A stretch of 14,597 bases of DNA from UBA2137 sp050251555 (GTDB lineage Bacteria > Pseudomonadota > Alphaproteobacteria > Micavibrionales > Micavibrionaceae). Below, piece by piece: positions 1-7,504 of the stretch. The stretch covers positions 1-14,597 of the forward strand of contig JBFWMN010000044.1 of assembly GCA_050251555.1 (NCBI GenBank). The letters are read 5' to 3'. Positions within the stretch are counted from its first letter, which is position 1. Each line of letters opens with the position of its first letter. Below the pieces are notes generated by a model, which made no database searches, was not told the origin of the DNA, and was given only the letters and a program-made list of their open reading frames with translations. The translations under genes were made by a program, and so were the position numbers.

Positions 1-790
1 AGGCAAAGCGCGTACGATCCGAAATCCACTCTTCGTTCACGCCTTCATGAAGACGCGGCAGAACGCGCATCACTTCGTTACCCCTGGCATCTACGCGGAT
101 GTTGGAACCGACCGCATCATGTACGTCAATCGTTTCCGTTTTCTTCAGCTCCCAAGGGCGCGCCTTATAGGCGTATGGGGCAGATGTCAAAGCACCGACA
201 GGGCAAATATCAATCATATTGCCAGACAATTCGGAATCGATTGTTTTTTGCACGAATGTGCCAATCTCGACATCCTCACCACGATTCAAAAGACCGAGCG
301 AGGGCGTTCCTGCAATTTCCTCACCGAAACGCACACAGCGCGTGCAGTGAATGCAACGCGTCATGATGGTTTTGATGAGCGGACCGATATCCTTATTCTT
401 CACAGCACGCTTGCCTTCACGATAACGTGAGCGGTCAAACCCGTAGCCTGCGGCTTGGTCTTGCAAGTCACATTCACCACCCTGATCGCAAATCGGGCAA
501 TCAAGCGGGTGGTTGATCAGCAACATCTCCATGACGCCTTTACGGGCCTTACGAACGACAGCGGAGTCCGTTTCGACCTCCATCCCCTCGCCTGCAGCCA
601 TCGCGCAGGAGGCAACGGGCTTAGGCGCACCCTTTACCTCAACCAGACACATACGGCAGTTGGCAGGAACGGACAGGCGGTCGTGATAGCAAAAACGCGG
701 GATTTCATAGCCAACAAGCTCCGCCGCCTGCAAGATAGACGTACCGGGTGCAACCTCGACTTCCGTACCGTTAATTTTCAACTTTGGCAT
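1..790 (-). CDS. nuoG: NADH-quinone oxidoreductase subunit G (5' part, runs off the left edge)
   Basis: This is the 75-kDa-type subunit of complex I, which carries electrons through the peripheral arm on the cytoplasmic side. Only the first 263 codons lie in the window. The start is ATG at 790, preceded by an AGAGGC ribosome binding site. An N-terminal ferredoxin domain binds the [2Fe-2S] cluster N1b with C34, C45, C48 and C62. The His-ligated [4Fe-4S] site N5 is H94, C98, C101 and C107. Site N4 is C146, C149, C152 and C196. All ligands are present. The molybdopterin-oxidoreductase-like C-terminal domain begins near the window edge and is not seen. The gene follows the small exported-protein gene by 60 bp within the nuo operon. 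Identification is firm; the remainder of the protein cannot be judged. Confidence 0.97.
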   Translation of the reverse strand, partial: MPKLKINGTEVEVAPGTSILQAAELVGYEIPRFCYHDRLSVPANCRMCLVEVKGAPKPVASCAMAAGEGMEVETDSAVVRKARKGVMEMLLINHPLDCPICDQGGECDLQDQAAGYGFDRSRYREGKRAVKNKDIGPLIKTIMTRCIHCTRCVRFGEEIAGTPSLGLLNRGEDVEIGTFVQKTIDSELSGNMIDICPVGALTSAPYAYKARPWELKKTETIDVHDAVGSNIRVDARGNEVMRVLPRLHEGVNEEWISDRTRFA

Positions 791-850
791 AGCTGCCTCT
801 TTCTACCCTTTATCTTATCAACCTTCTTGTTCCGTCCCGTCATCCACCTG

Positions 851-1264
851 TTACGGTTGGAAAGGGATCAGGCCGCACGCCCCGCCGAAACGCGGATCAT
901 TGACCATTTTGACCATCAGCGGGTCATCTTTCATCTCAGACGCCTCACCCGGATGCTGCATCTGGGAGACAATCTTCAACATCTGTTCCTGCGTGACCCC
1001 GCCTTGTTTGGCCTTATTGTAAAAACAATCACAGGCCTTACTACGGAGCTGCAGCAACTCGATTTTCTTGCGCGGATCGAATATCTCATTCGACAGAATT
1101 TTATCGCCCTGATCCTTCTGACAGACCTGAACGAACATGGCCTGACCATAGAGATCGGGAAGCGATTGCGCTTTCACTTCCGACATCAAGAAACATCCGC
1201 ATATCCCTAAAAATAAAGAGAAAATGCGTATCGTTAATGACGTCAATTTAAGCCGCCTTTGCAT
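851..1264 (-). CDS. small exported four-cysteine protein of unknown function inside the nuo operon
   Basis: I do not recognise a family. The 137-residue product has a basic start (MQRRLK), a hydrophobic stretch at about residues 11-27 and a VKA|Q signal-peptidase I-like site after residue 32, so it is probably periplasmic. An ICGC stretch in the signal region is a poor lipobox. The mature part of about 105 residues is hydrophilic and holds exactly four cysteines (48, 78, 80, 130), including a CDC pair, so two disulfides or metal binding are possible. It begins 17 bp inside the end of nuoF. A TTG at 1246, two bases after the nuoF stop and behind an AAGGCGG sequence, is an alternative start that keeps the signal peptide. 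nuoG follows. Its position suggests co-expression with complex I. Unidentified frames between nuo genes are also known in Rhodobacter capsulatus. A role in complex I assembly is only a guess. Confidence 0.8.
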   Translation of the reverse strand: MQRRLKLTSLTIRIFSLFLGICGCFLMSEVKAQSLPDLYGQAMFVQVCQKDQGDKILSNEIFDPRKKIELLQLRSKACDCFYNKAKQGGVTQEQMLKIVSQMQHPGEASEMKDDPLMVKMVNDPRFGGACGLIPFQP

Positions 1265-2537
1265 TCTTTCTGTAATCCAGAATGCGTTTTTCCATCACTG
1301 GGCGGAAGTGACGGATCAGCCCCTGAATAGGCCATGCGGATGCATCCCCGTGGGCGCAAATCGTGTGGCCTTCAATTTCTTTAGTGAGATCGTAAAGCAT
1401 ATCGATCTCTTCAACTGTCGCATTGCCTGTGACCATGCGCTGCATGGTGCGCCACAGCCAGCCTGTCCCCTCACGGCACGGCGTGCACTGACCGCAGCTC
1501 TCATGCATATAAAAGAATGAGAGGCGTGCAATCGCGTAAACAATGTCGGTCGATTTATCCATGACAATGACACCCGCAGTTCCCAGACCGCTTTGCACTT
1601 CACGAAGCGAGTCAAAATCCATGCGGACGGTCGAACAGATATCTTTTGGCAAAAGCGGTGTCGAGGAGCCGCCGGGAATAATCGCCAAAAGGTTATTCCA
1701 GCCGCCTTTGACGCCGCCTGCGTGCTTTTCAATGAGTTCTTTTAAGGGAATCCCCATTTCCTCTTCAACGTTACATGGCTGGTTCACATGCCCTGAAATG
1801 CAGAAGAGTTTTGTACCCGTATTTTTCTCATCCCGTCCAAAGCCCGCAAACCACTCACCGCCACGGCGCAAGATGGTCGGGGCAACAGCAATCGTTTCGA
1901 CGTTATTGACGGTTGTCGGACACGCATAAAGACCTGCCATAGCGGGGAAAGGCGGCTTGTTACGCGGCTGACCTTTCTTGCCTTCAAGACTTTCGAGGAG
2001 AGCCGTTTCCTCACCGCAAATATAGGCACCCGCCCCACGATGGAGAACGACATCGAAATCCCAGCCGGATTTGGCGGCATTCTTGCCCAAGAGGCCGGCA
2101 TCATAAGCCTCTTCAATGGCTTTAACGAGCGCAGAACCTTCGTTGAAAAACTCACCGCGAATATAGATGTAACATTTATGTGCGCCCATAGCGAAGCCGG
2201 CCAGAAGCGCGCCTTCCAAAAGCTTGTGCGGCTCAAAACGCATAATGTCGCGGTCTTTGCATGTGCCCGGCTCGGACTCATCTGCGTTGATGACGAGGTA
2301 TTGCGGCTTACCTGATTTTTCAGGGTCAGGCATAAACGACCATTTCACACCCGTCGGGAAACCTGCTCCGCCGCGACCACGGAGGCCCGACTTTTTCATT
2401 TCCTCGATAATCCAATCACGACCATTCTTGATGAAGGTGGCTGTTTTATCCCAATCGCCACGCTTTTGCGCCGACTTTAAATCTGCGCCTTGCCAGCCGT
2501 AAAGGTTTGTGAAGATGCGGTCTTTATCCTGCAACAT
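1248..2537 (-). CDS. nuoF: NADH-quinone oxidoreductase subunit F (NADH/FMN-binding)
   Basis: This is the 51-kDa-type subunit, which oxidises NADH with FMN at the tip of the peripheral arm and passes electrons to [4Fe-4S] cluster N3. The 429 residues match the usual length. The glycine-rich GRGGAGFPTGVKW stretch (54-66) and the GAGAYICGEETAL stretch (168-180) form the NADH and FMN sites. C348, C351, C354 (ESCGQCTPCREG) and C394 (HTICAHGDA) bind N3. It starts at ATG 2537, six bases after the nuoE stop, with only a weak Shine-Dalgarno sequence, so translation is probably coupled to nuoE. Its 3' end overlaps the exported-protein gene that follows. No key residue is missing. Confidence 0.98.
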   Translation of the reverse strand: MLQDKDRIFTNLYGWQGADLKSAQKRGDWDKTATFIKNGRDWIIEEMKKSGLRGRGGAGFPTGVKWSFMPDPEKSGKPQYLVINADESEPGTCKDRDIMRFEPHKLLEGALLAGFAMGAHKCYIYIRGEFFNEGSALVKAIEEAYDAGLLGKNAAKSGWDFDVVLHRGAGAYICGEETALLESLEGKKGQPRNKPPFPAMAGLYACPTTVNNVETIAVAPTILRRGGEWFAGFGRDEKNTGTKLFCISGHVNQPCNVEEEMGIPLKELIEKHAGGVKGGWNNLLAIIPGGSSTPLLPKDICSTVRMDFDSLREVQSGLGTAGVIVMDKSTDIVYAIARLSFFYMHESCGQCTPCREGTGWLWRTMQRMVTGNATVEEIDMLYDLTKEIEGHTICAHGDASAWPIQGLIRHFRPVMEKRILDYRKNAKAA

Positions 2538-2543
2538 GAGAAC

Positions 2544-3197
2544 TTATGCCACCCCTTCTTTCTTTGCCAAATCTTCCAACGTGGTCGGACCTTCAAGCGC
2601 CATCGAACCGCGACGTCCACGCTGTGAACCGATCGAGACTTTCTTGCCTGATTTCAGATCATCCAAAAGCTGGGTCATCAGCTTTTCATCCAGATCCTCA
2701 TAGTAATCATCGTTGATTTGCACCATCGGGGCATTCACGCATGCGCCAAGGCACTCGACCTCAACAACCGTAAACAGGCCATCCTTTGTGGTTTCGCCCG
2801 TATGAATACCGAGTTTCTTTTCACAGGTTTTGACGATATCGGCAGAGCCGCGCAACCAACAAGGTGTCGTCGTGCAGCATTGGACGAGATATTTTCCGAC
2901 AGGGGCCAGATTATACATCGAATAGAATGTCGCAACCTCATAGACCTTGATGGGAGGCTGGCCGACAATCGCGGCAATCTCATCCATCGCAGCGCGGGGA
3001 ATCCAGCCGCCATAAGGTGTTTTGGCTTTAGCGCCTTCCGCACCGACTTGGCGTTGCGCAAGATCGAGAAGCGGCATAATCGCAGAGCGCGCCTGATTGG
3101 ACGGGTAACGCCCAAGAATGTCCTTCACCTTTTTGGTGTCTTTGAAGGAAAAGTCTTTCGGCTGATAGTTGGCTTCTGGCTCAAATCTAGGCTTCAT
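2544..3197 (-). CDS. nuoE: NADH-quinone oxidoreductase subunit E (24 kDa type, 2Fe-2S)
   Basis: This thioredoxin-fold [2Fe-2S] subunit pairs with NuoF in the NADH dehydrogenase module. The 217 residues carry the four N1a cluster ligands C108, C113, C149 and C153. Their spacing (5, 36, 4) equals that of E. coli NuoE. A helical N-terminal domain (about 20-95) contains the family motif EVATFYSMYNL. After the core there is a Gly/Arg/Lys-rich tail of about 35 residues, common in alphaproteobacterial NuoE. The ATG at 3197 has a GGAG ribosome binding site that lies at the end of the upstream acyltransferase gene, only 7 bases away, so the two are likely translated together. Identification is firm. 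Confidence 0.97.
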   Translation of the reverse strand: MKPRFEPEANYQPKDFSFKDTKKVKDILGRYPSNQARSAIMPLLDLAQRQVGAEGAKAKTPYGGWIPRAAMDEIAAIVGQPPIKVYEVATFYSMYNLAPVGKYLVQCCTTTPCWLRGSADIVKTCEKKLGIHTGETTKDGLFTVVEVECLGACVNAPMVQINDDYYEDLDEKLMTQLLDDLKSGKKVSIGSQRGRRGSMALEGPTTLEDLAKKEGVA

Positions 3198-3204
3198 ATG
3201 GTCT

Positions 3205-4332
3205 TTATCTCCACTCCGAAAAAGGTTTCGGCTGGGCGTTCTGATTTGATCGTAAAATAAGGCGTTTTCCCACCCTTAGTAAAGGCCTTTCTAGGAGAAA
3301 ATAGAGGATATAAGCAACTGCTGTTGCACCAATCAGACAGGTCAAAACCACGAATGAGGGTGAGGCGCGGTTTATAAGGCCTGTGAGCGCCAAACCTTGC
3401 GTAACCGCCCCGATCACAAAAGGATGGGATAAGTAAAGCGTGTAGGAAATATCACCCAATTTTTTGAAGGGCTTAGGACATGAAAACGACTCGGATCCTT
3501 TGGGTAGGGCGAGAAGAGCGACAATTGCAATTGCCAAAAGCGGTTGCACGATCAGGTAGTCCACCTTGATCCCGCCCAGCTCAAACGCGACAGGAACCAG
3601 CAACAAAGAAAAACAGGCCGCAACGCAGTATCCCAGAACGGCACGCGGCGGACGCACGCCTTTTGTCCAGAGCCATCCGATCCAGCTTCCTGCGAGAAAA
3701 TCGAGAATGATCGGTTTCGTGTAAAATACGGCCCAGGCCTGATCCGAAGAGACATACGGGTGCATGAGGGACAGGCCGACAAAAATCACACTCATCGCCA
3801 TTATCGCCCAAAGCATCGGCAGGAAGAGAAGGGCCGCAAAAATGACATAGAAAAACATCTCGTAATTCAGTGTCCAACCCAGTGCCAGAAAGGGCTGAAT
3901 TACCCCCTGCCCGTTCTCATACGGAATAAATAGGATCGATTTTATGACACCCATCACATCCAATTGCGCAGAATCCAGCACTTGCGGCAGTATGAGGGCT
4001 ACACCTACCAGCAGCAGTGTATAGAACCAGTAGAGCGGTGCGACGCGCAGCAAACGCCGCAGAATAAATTCTTTGGGATAGGTTTTATCGGCAAAGCGTC
4101 CTTGTGAGGTATAGACCATCACAAAACCAGACAGGACAAAGAAAAGATCAATCCCCAGCAGCAGCGGATAGCGGAAAAACAGGAAGGCGCTTTGCGTATC
4201 TTTGAACATCTCGGCGGTTTCGGCACGAGAATGGAGAAGCACGATCATAAGGGCGGCTAGCCCGCGCAAGACCTGAAGATTTTCAAGGACAGGGGTAGAT
4301 TTTTTGGTGTGAGGGACAGATTCAATCGTCAT
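3205..4332 (-). CDS. membrane acyltransferase, family 3 (OafA/YrhL-like), inside the nuo operon
   Basis: This is a 375-residue integral membrane O-acyltransferase of the acyltransferase-3 family, which moves acyl groups from the cytoplasm onto sugars or other surface molecules. Family signs are the opening VLRGLAALMIVLLH with the conserved His34 region, then DLFFVLSGFVMVY (62-74), RRLLRVAPLYWFY (92-104), the LGWTLNYEMFFYV stretch (151-163), GDISYTLYLSHPF (293-305) and a closing LERPLL (347-352). About ten hydrophobic segments are visible, with no extra SGNH domain. It starts 23 bases after nuoD and ends 7 bases before nuoE on the same strand, splitting the usual nuoD-nuoE pair. Its composition resembles its neighbours. 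The substrate cannot be read from the sequence. Lipopolysaccharide, capsule or exopolysaccharide modification would be typical, and a link to respiration is not evident. Confidence 0.9.
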   Translation of the reverse strand: MTIESVPHTKKSTPVLENLQVLRGLAALMIVLLHSRAETAEMFKDTQSAFLFFRYPLLLGIDLFFVLSGFVMVYTSQGRFADKTYPKEFILRRLLRVAPLYWFYTLLLVGVALILPQVLDSAQLDVMGVIKSILFIPYENGQGVIQPFLALGWTLNYEMFFYVIFAALLFLPMLWAIMAMSVIFVGLSLMHPYVSSDQAWAVFYTKPIILDFLAGSWIGWLWTKGVRPPRAVLGYCVAACFSLLLVPVAFELGGIKVDYLIVQPLLAIAIVALLALPKGSESFSCPKPFKKLGDISYTLYLSHPFVIGAVTQGLALTGLINRASPSFVVLTCLIGATAVAYILYFLLERPLLRVGKRLILRSNQNAQPKPFSEWR

Positions 4333-4355
4333 CTCGCGGGGTTCTTTCTTTCCCG

Positions 4356-5567
4356 CTAGCGGTCGATCTCACCAAAGACAATATCCATCGAACCGATAAT
4401 ACCGACGGCATCCGCCAACATGTGGCCCTTGGACATGAAATCCGTGCCCTGCAAATGGAAAAAGCCGGGAGCACGCAAGCGGCAGCGATAAGGACGGTTT
4501 GTTCCATCCGCGACCAGATACACGGCAAACTCACCTTTGGGGGCTTCAACAGCCTGATATACTTCGCCTGCAGGCACGTGATAGCCTTCGGTATACAGCT
4601 TGAAGTGGTGGATGAGAGCTTCCATTGAGCGCTTCATTTCGCCTCTGGGGGGAGGTGCGACTTTACGGTCATCGACTTTAACAGGGCCTTCAGGCATCGC
4701 TTTGATGGCTTGCTGCATGATTTTTAAAGATTGGCGCATTTCTTCCATGCGGATCAGGTAACGCGCATAGGTGTCACCCGTCTTCCCGACAGGAATATCA
4801 AAATCCATCTTATCGTAAACATCATAAGGCTGGGACTTTCTCAAATCCCATGCAATGCCCGAGGCGCGGAGCATCGGACCAGAAAAGCCCCAATCCAGCG
4901 CTTCAGCAGCAGAAACCGTTCCGATATCAACGGTGCGTTGCTTAAAAATGCGGTTGTTAGAAAGAAGTGTATCAAGGTCATCAATGCATTTCGTGACCGT
5001 TTCAGTCCACTCATACATGTCTTCCGCCAAACCTGCAGGCAAATCCTGATGGACACCGCCCGGGCGGAAATAGTTGGCATGAAGGCGCGCACCGCAGACG
5101 CGCTCGTAAAACTCCATACCCATCTCGCGCTCTTCGAAAGCCCAAAGTGAGGGCGTAATCGCCCCGACATCCAGTGCAAAAGTCGTGATGTTCAAGAGGT
5201 GATTGATGACGCGTCCCAACTCTGCAAACAGCACGCGAATATATTGGGCGCGTAATGGAGCTGTAATCCCCAGAAGCTTTTCCACACCCAAGGCAAACGC
5301 ATGCTCCTGATTCATCGGACACACATAGTCCAGACGATCAAAATACGGCAGAGCTTGCGTATAGGTTTTATATTCGATCAGTTTTTCCGTACCACGGTGC
5401 AGCAGACCGATATGCGGATCGGCACGCTCGACAATCTCGCCTTCCATTTCCAGAACCAGACGCAGCACACCGTGCGCGGCAGGGTGCTGCGGGCCGAAAT
5501 TCATCGTGTAGGGACGGATTTGTGTTTCGTCGGAAATTTCTACGGCTGTATTCACGTTCACACTCAC
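4356..5567 (-). CDS. nuoD: NADH-quinone oxidoreductase subunit D (49 kDa type)
   Basis: This subunit forms most of the quinone-reduction chamber at the junction of the peripheral and membrane arms. At 403 residues it is close to the usual length. The signature MNFGPQHPAAHGVLRL (22-37) contains H32, which matches the quinone-ligand His38 of Thermus Nqo4. Y81 in RLDYVCPM sits at the same distance of 49 residues and matches Tyr87 there. The C-terminal GEFAVYLVADGTNRPYRCRLRAPGF region is intact. The start is GTG at 5567, overlapping the nuoC stop in a GTGA, with a perfect GGAGGT ribosome binding site five bases ahead. The usual neighbour nuoE is displaced by the acyltransferase gene. Confidence 0.98.
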   Translation of the reverse strand: MSVNVNTAVEISDETQIRPYTMNFGPQHPAAHGVLRLVLEMEGEIVERADPHIGLLHRGTEKLIEYKTYTQALPYFDRLDYVCPMNQEHAFALGVEKLLGITAPLRAQYIRVLFAELGRVINHLLNITTFALDVGAITPSLWAFEEREMGMEFYERVCGARLHANYFRPGGVHQDLPAGLAEDMYEWTETVTKCIDDLDTLLSNNRIFKQRTVDIGTVSAAEALDWGFSGPMLRASGIAWDLRKSQPYDVYDKMDFDIPVGKTGDTYARYLIRMEEMRQSLKIMQQAIKAMPEGPVKVDDRKVAPPPRGEMKRSMEALIHHFKLYTEGYHVPAGEVYQAVEAPKGEFAVYLVADGTNRPYRCRLRAPGFFHLQGTDFMSKGHMLADAVGIIGSMDIVFGEIDR

Positions 5568-6262
5568 TTTTCACCTCCGGCCTTCTTACCCGCCATCGGC
5601 TTATGATGTTCCGGTACTTTGGCGTAGGGCATAACCCCTTTTTCAGGACGTACAGCCTTTTCATCACCCGGCAACTGCACTGTCGTCAGGCCTTCCCAGG
5701 GGCTAAGATTATCAAACACGCGGAAATCCTGTGTCAGTTTGACAGGCTCATAGACAACGCGCTTTTGCGTTTCGTCATAACGAAGTTCGACATAGCCCGT
5801 CAGAGGGAAATCCTTACGTTGCGGGTGACCTTCAAAACCGTAATCGGTCAAAATGCGGCGGTGGTCAGGGTGACCTTCAAACATCACGCCATACATATCC
5901 CAAACTTCGCGCTCAACCCAACCCGCAGACGAAAAAATCGTCGTCACGGAAGGTATCGGCGTCCATTCATCAGTGCGGACTTTTACACGGATGCGTTGGT
6001 TGTTTCTAAGTGACAGCAGGTTGTAGACAACCTCGAAGCGTTGCGCTTCTTCAGGGTAATCGACACCGCAAATATCGACGAGTTGCTTAAACTGGCATTC
6101 CGCATCATCGCGCAGGAAATGCAGCAGCTTTTTCAAATGCGCGCCGTCCGTATGCAGGATCAACTGGCCCTTAATCATTTCAAAATGCGAAATCGCACCA
6201 TCTGTTGATTCCGAGATATGCTCAGCCAGTTCGATAAAGAGATCGTCAGCAGAAAGTGTCAT
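5564..6262 (-). CDS. nuoC: NADH-quinone oxidoreductase subunit C (30 kDa type)
   Basis: This is a structural subunit of the peripheral arm that packs against NuoD and NuoB and binds no cofactor. The family signature runs from ERE to GYVE at 117-158, including WDMYGVMFEGHPDHRRILTD and GFEGHPQRKDFPL. The 232 residues are about 30 more than a typical stand-alone alphaproteobacterial NuoC. The excess is a C-terminal tail after the SPWEGL motif (187-192), rich in Lys, Pro and Gly. The gene is separate from nuoD, unlike the E. coli nuoCD fusion. It starts with ATG at 6262, 21 bases after nuoB, behind an AAGG/GGGG-rich leader, and ends in a GTGA overlap with nuoD. Confidence 0.97.
   Translation of the reverse strand: MTLSADDLFIELAEHISESTDGAISHFEMIKGQLILHTDGAHLKKLLHFLRDDAECQFKQLVDICGVDYPEEAQRFEVVYNLLSLRNNQRIRVKVRTDEWTPIPSVTTIFSSAGWVEREVWDMYGVMFEGHPDHRRILTDYGFEGHPQRKDFPLTGYVELRYDETQKRVVYEPVKLTQDFRVFDNLSPWEGLTTVQLPGDEKAVRPEKGVMPYAKVPEHHKPMAGKKAGGEK
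5573..5578 (-). promoter_or_regulatory. ribosome binding site fixing the GTG start of nuoD
   Basis: GGAGGT on the minus strand, five bases before GTG 5567 and inside the last codons of nuoC. It supports a GTG start for nuoD and translational coupling through the GTGA overlap. Confidence 0.8.
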
Positions 6263-6283
6263 GATATGCCTTTGCCCCTTCCC

Positions 6284-6859
6284 TTAGCGTGCGATCCGCG
6301 TATCTTCACGCGCAATTTTCTTTTGAAGCTGGAGAAGACCGTAAACAAGGGCCTCTGCTGTCGGCGGGCAACCCGGCACATAAATATCGACAGGTACAAT
6401 ACGGTCGCAACCGCGCACCACCGAATAGGAATAGTGATAGTAGCCGCCGCCATTGGCGCATGACCCCATTGAGATCACCCAGCGCGGCTCGGGCATCTGG
6501 TCATACACACGACGCAGAGCCGGCGCCATTTTGTTGGTCAATGTTCCCGCAACGATCATCACATCGGATTGACGCGGCGATGGGCGCGGGATCATGCCGA
6601 AACGGTCAAGATCATAGCGGCTCATATAAGCGTGAATCATCTCCACGGCACAACAAGCCAGACCGAAGGTCATGGGCCACAAAGACCCCGTTCTTGCCCA
6701 GTCAAACAGACGGTCGGCGGAAGTCAGGACAAAGCCCTTTTCTTCAATGGTTTTTGCCAGAGCTTGAGGCACAACATCCTGTTCACGCGCATCGGGATAT
6801 TTCAGATCCGTCGTAAAGGGTGCAGCAGGGGCTTCAATGATTTTACGTTCGTGGCTCAT
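6284..6859 (-). CDS. nuoB: NADH-quinone oxidoreductase subunit B (N2 cluster)
   Basis: This is the PSST-type subunit holding [4Fe-4S] cluster N2, the last electron carrier before quinone. The ligands are all present: the tandem pair C69-C70 (FGLACCAVEM), C134 (GSCANGGGYY) and C164 (VPGCPPTAEAL). The 191 residues include an N-terminal extension of about 30 residues before the conserved core, normal for alphaproteobacteria. The ATG at 6859 follows the nuoA stop by 12 bases with an AAGG ribosome binding site. The product sits under NuoD at the quinone pocket. Confidence 0.98.
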   Translation of the reverse strand: MSHERKIIEAPAAPFTTDLKYPDAREQDVVPQALAKTIEEKGFVLTSADRLFDWARTGSLWPMTFGLACCAVEMIHAYMSRYDLDRFGMIPRPSPRQSDVMIVAGTLTNKMAPALRRVYDQMPEPRWVISMGSCANGGGYYHYSYSVVRGCDRIVPVDIYVPGCPPTAEALVYGLLQLQKKIAREDTRIAR

Positions 6860-6871
6860 GGATGATTTACC

Positions 6872-7243
6872 TTACTCCCACTCAAGGGCGCCTTTGTGCC
6901 ATTCATAGATAAAGCCGACAGTCAGAACGCCCAGAAAGACGATCATCGACCAGAAGCCGAACAGACCAATTGTTCCTAAAGAGACCGCCCACGGAAACAG
7001 GAAGGCGATTTCGAGGTCAAAAATAATGAAGAGAATGGCCACCAGATAAAAGCGCACATCATATTTGGAGCGCGCATCGTCAAAAGCGTCAAAGCCGCAT
7101 TCATATGCGGATAATTTATCGGGGTCGGGTTTGCTTTTGGAGACCAGCAAAGAGGCCAGAACCATAACAACCGAGAGACCGCCTGCCACCAGCAGGAAGA
7201 CGAGGATCGGAAAATAAGCGCTTAAGAATTCGGATGATGCCAT
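6872..7243 (-). CDS. nuoA: NADH-quinone oxidoreductase subunit A (membrane)
   Basis: This small membrane subunit of complex I, 123 residues, has three hydrophobic segments (about 10-34, 65-88 and 94-113). The loop after the first contains the conserved AYECGFDAFDDARSKYDVRF with C49, which contacts the quinone-site region. The second helix carries LVAILFIIFDLEIAFLFPWA with the conserved acidic pair. It is the first nuo gene of the cluster. ATG 7243 is the only reasonable in-frame start, yet no clear Shine-Dalgarno sequence precedes it: the upstream minus-strand sequence reads TAATATAGTATTCCGTT. An unusual initiation or a short leader is possible. Confidence 0.97.
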   Translation of the reverse strand: MASSEFLSAYFPILVFLLVAGGLSVVMVLASLLVSKSKPDPDKLSAYECGFDAFDDARSKYDVRFYLVAILFIIFDLEIAFLFPWAVSLGTIGLFGFWSMIVFLGVLTVGFIYEWHKGALEWE

Positions 7244-7344
7244 AACGGAATACTATATTAGAGTTCTTTCACCGAATTACTACCCAAAAGACAAAACCAA
7301 TACAAGGGCGCGGCAACAGAATTTCGCCAGATACACAGAAGGAA
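7244..7344 (-). other. nuo operon leader region
   Basis: This 101-base gap lies between the tRNA-Asp terminator and nuoA and must hold the nuo operon promoter, because transcription from upstream is expected to end at the terminator. I see a TAATAT/TATAGT -10-like stretch just before nuoA but no convincing -35 partner at 16-18 bases, and no coding frame. An activator-dependent promoter is possible. Confidence 0.4.
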
Positions 7345-7398
7345 TAAAAAAAGCGGCCCTTTTCACCTCATGGCAAAAGCCGAGGGATCAGGCCGCTT
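7345..7398 (-). terminator. intrinsic terminator behind tRNA-Asp, branched
   Basis: On the minus strand an 8-bp stem AAGCGGCC (7391-7398) and GGCCGCTT (7351-7358) is followed by a run of seven T (7346-7352, partly in the stem). The 32-base interior can fold again as CCTCGGC-TTTT-GCC(AT)GAGG, giving a branched structure. It closes the ald to tRNA-Asp transcript and insulates the nuo operon. Confidence 0.85.
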
Positions 7399-7414
7399 CT
7401 TTCTTATTAGGAAA

Positions 7415-7491
7415 TGGCGCGAGTGACGGGACTTGAACCCGCGACCTCCTGCGTGACAGGCAGGCGTTCTAACCGACTGAACTACACCCGC
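7415..7491 (-). tRNA. tRNA-Asp (anticodon GTC)
   Basis: The 77-base minus-strand gene includes the encoded CCA end (7415-7417). The acceptor stem GCGGGTG pairs with CACTCGC with one G-U pair. The anticodon stem CCTGC/GCAGG encloses the loop CTGTCAC, so the anticodon is GTC. The T loop is GTTCAAG. It begins 13 bases after the ald stop and is followed by an intrinsic terminator, so it can be processed from an ald read-through transcript. Confidence 0.97.
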
Positions 7492-7504
7492 AAATGCGCA
7501 TTTT

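Noticed and set aside
455..1210. A 251-codon plus-strand open frame opposite nuoG and the exported-protein gene
   Set aside because: It crosses two genes with firm or reasonable minus-strand evidence, has no recognisable domain, and its composition is that of a reverse-complement shadow.
2718..3260. A 180-codon plus-strand open frame opposite nuoE
   Set aside because: nuoE is certain from its cluster ligands; the opposite frame is low-complexity basic sequence without family features or a ribosome binding site.
4322..4549. Possible frameshifted remnant between nuoD and the acyltransferase
   Set aside because: The 75-codon frame is a shadow within nuoD; both genes are complete with a 23-base gap.
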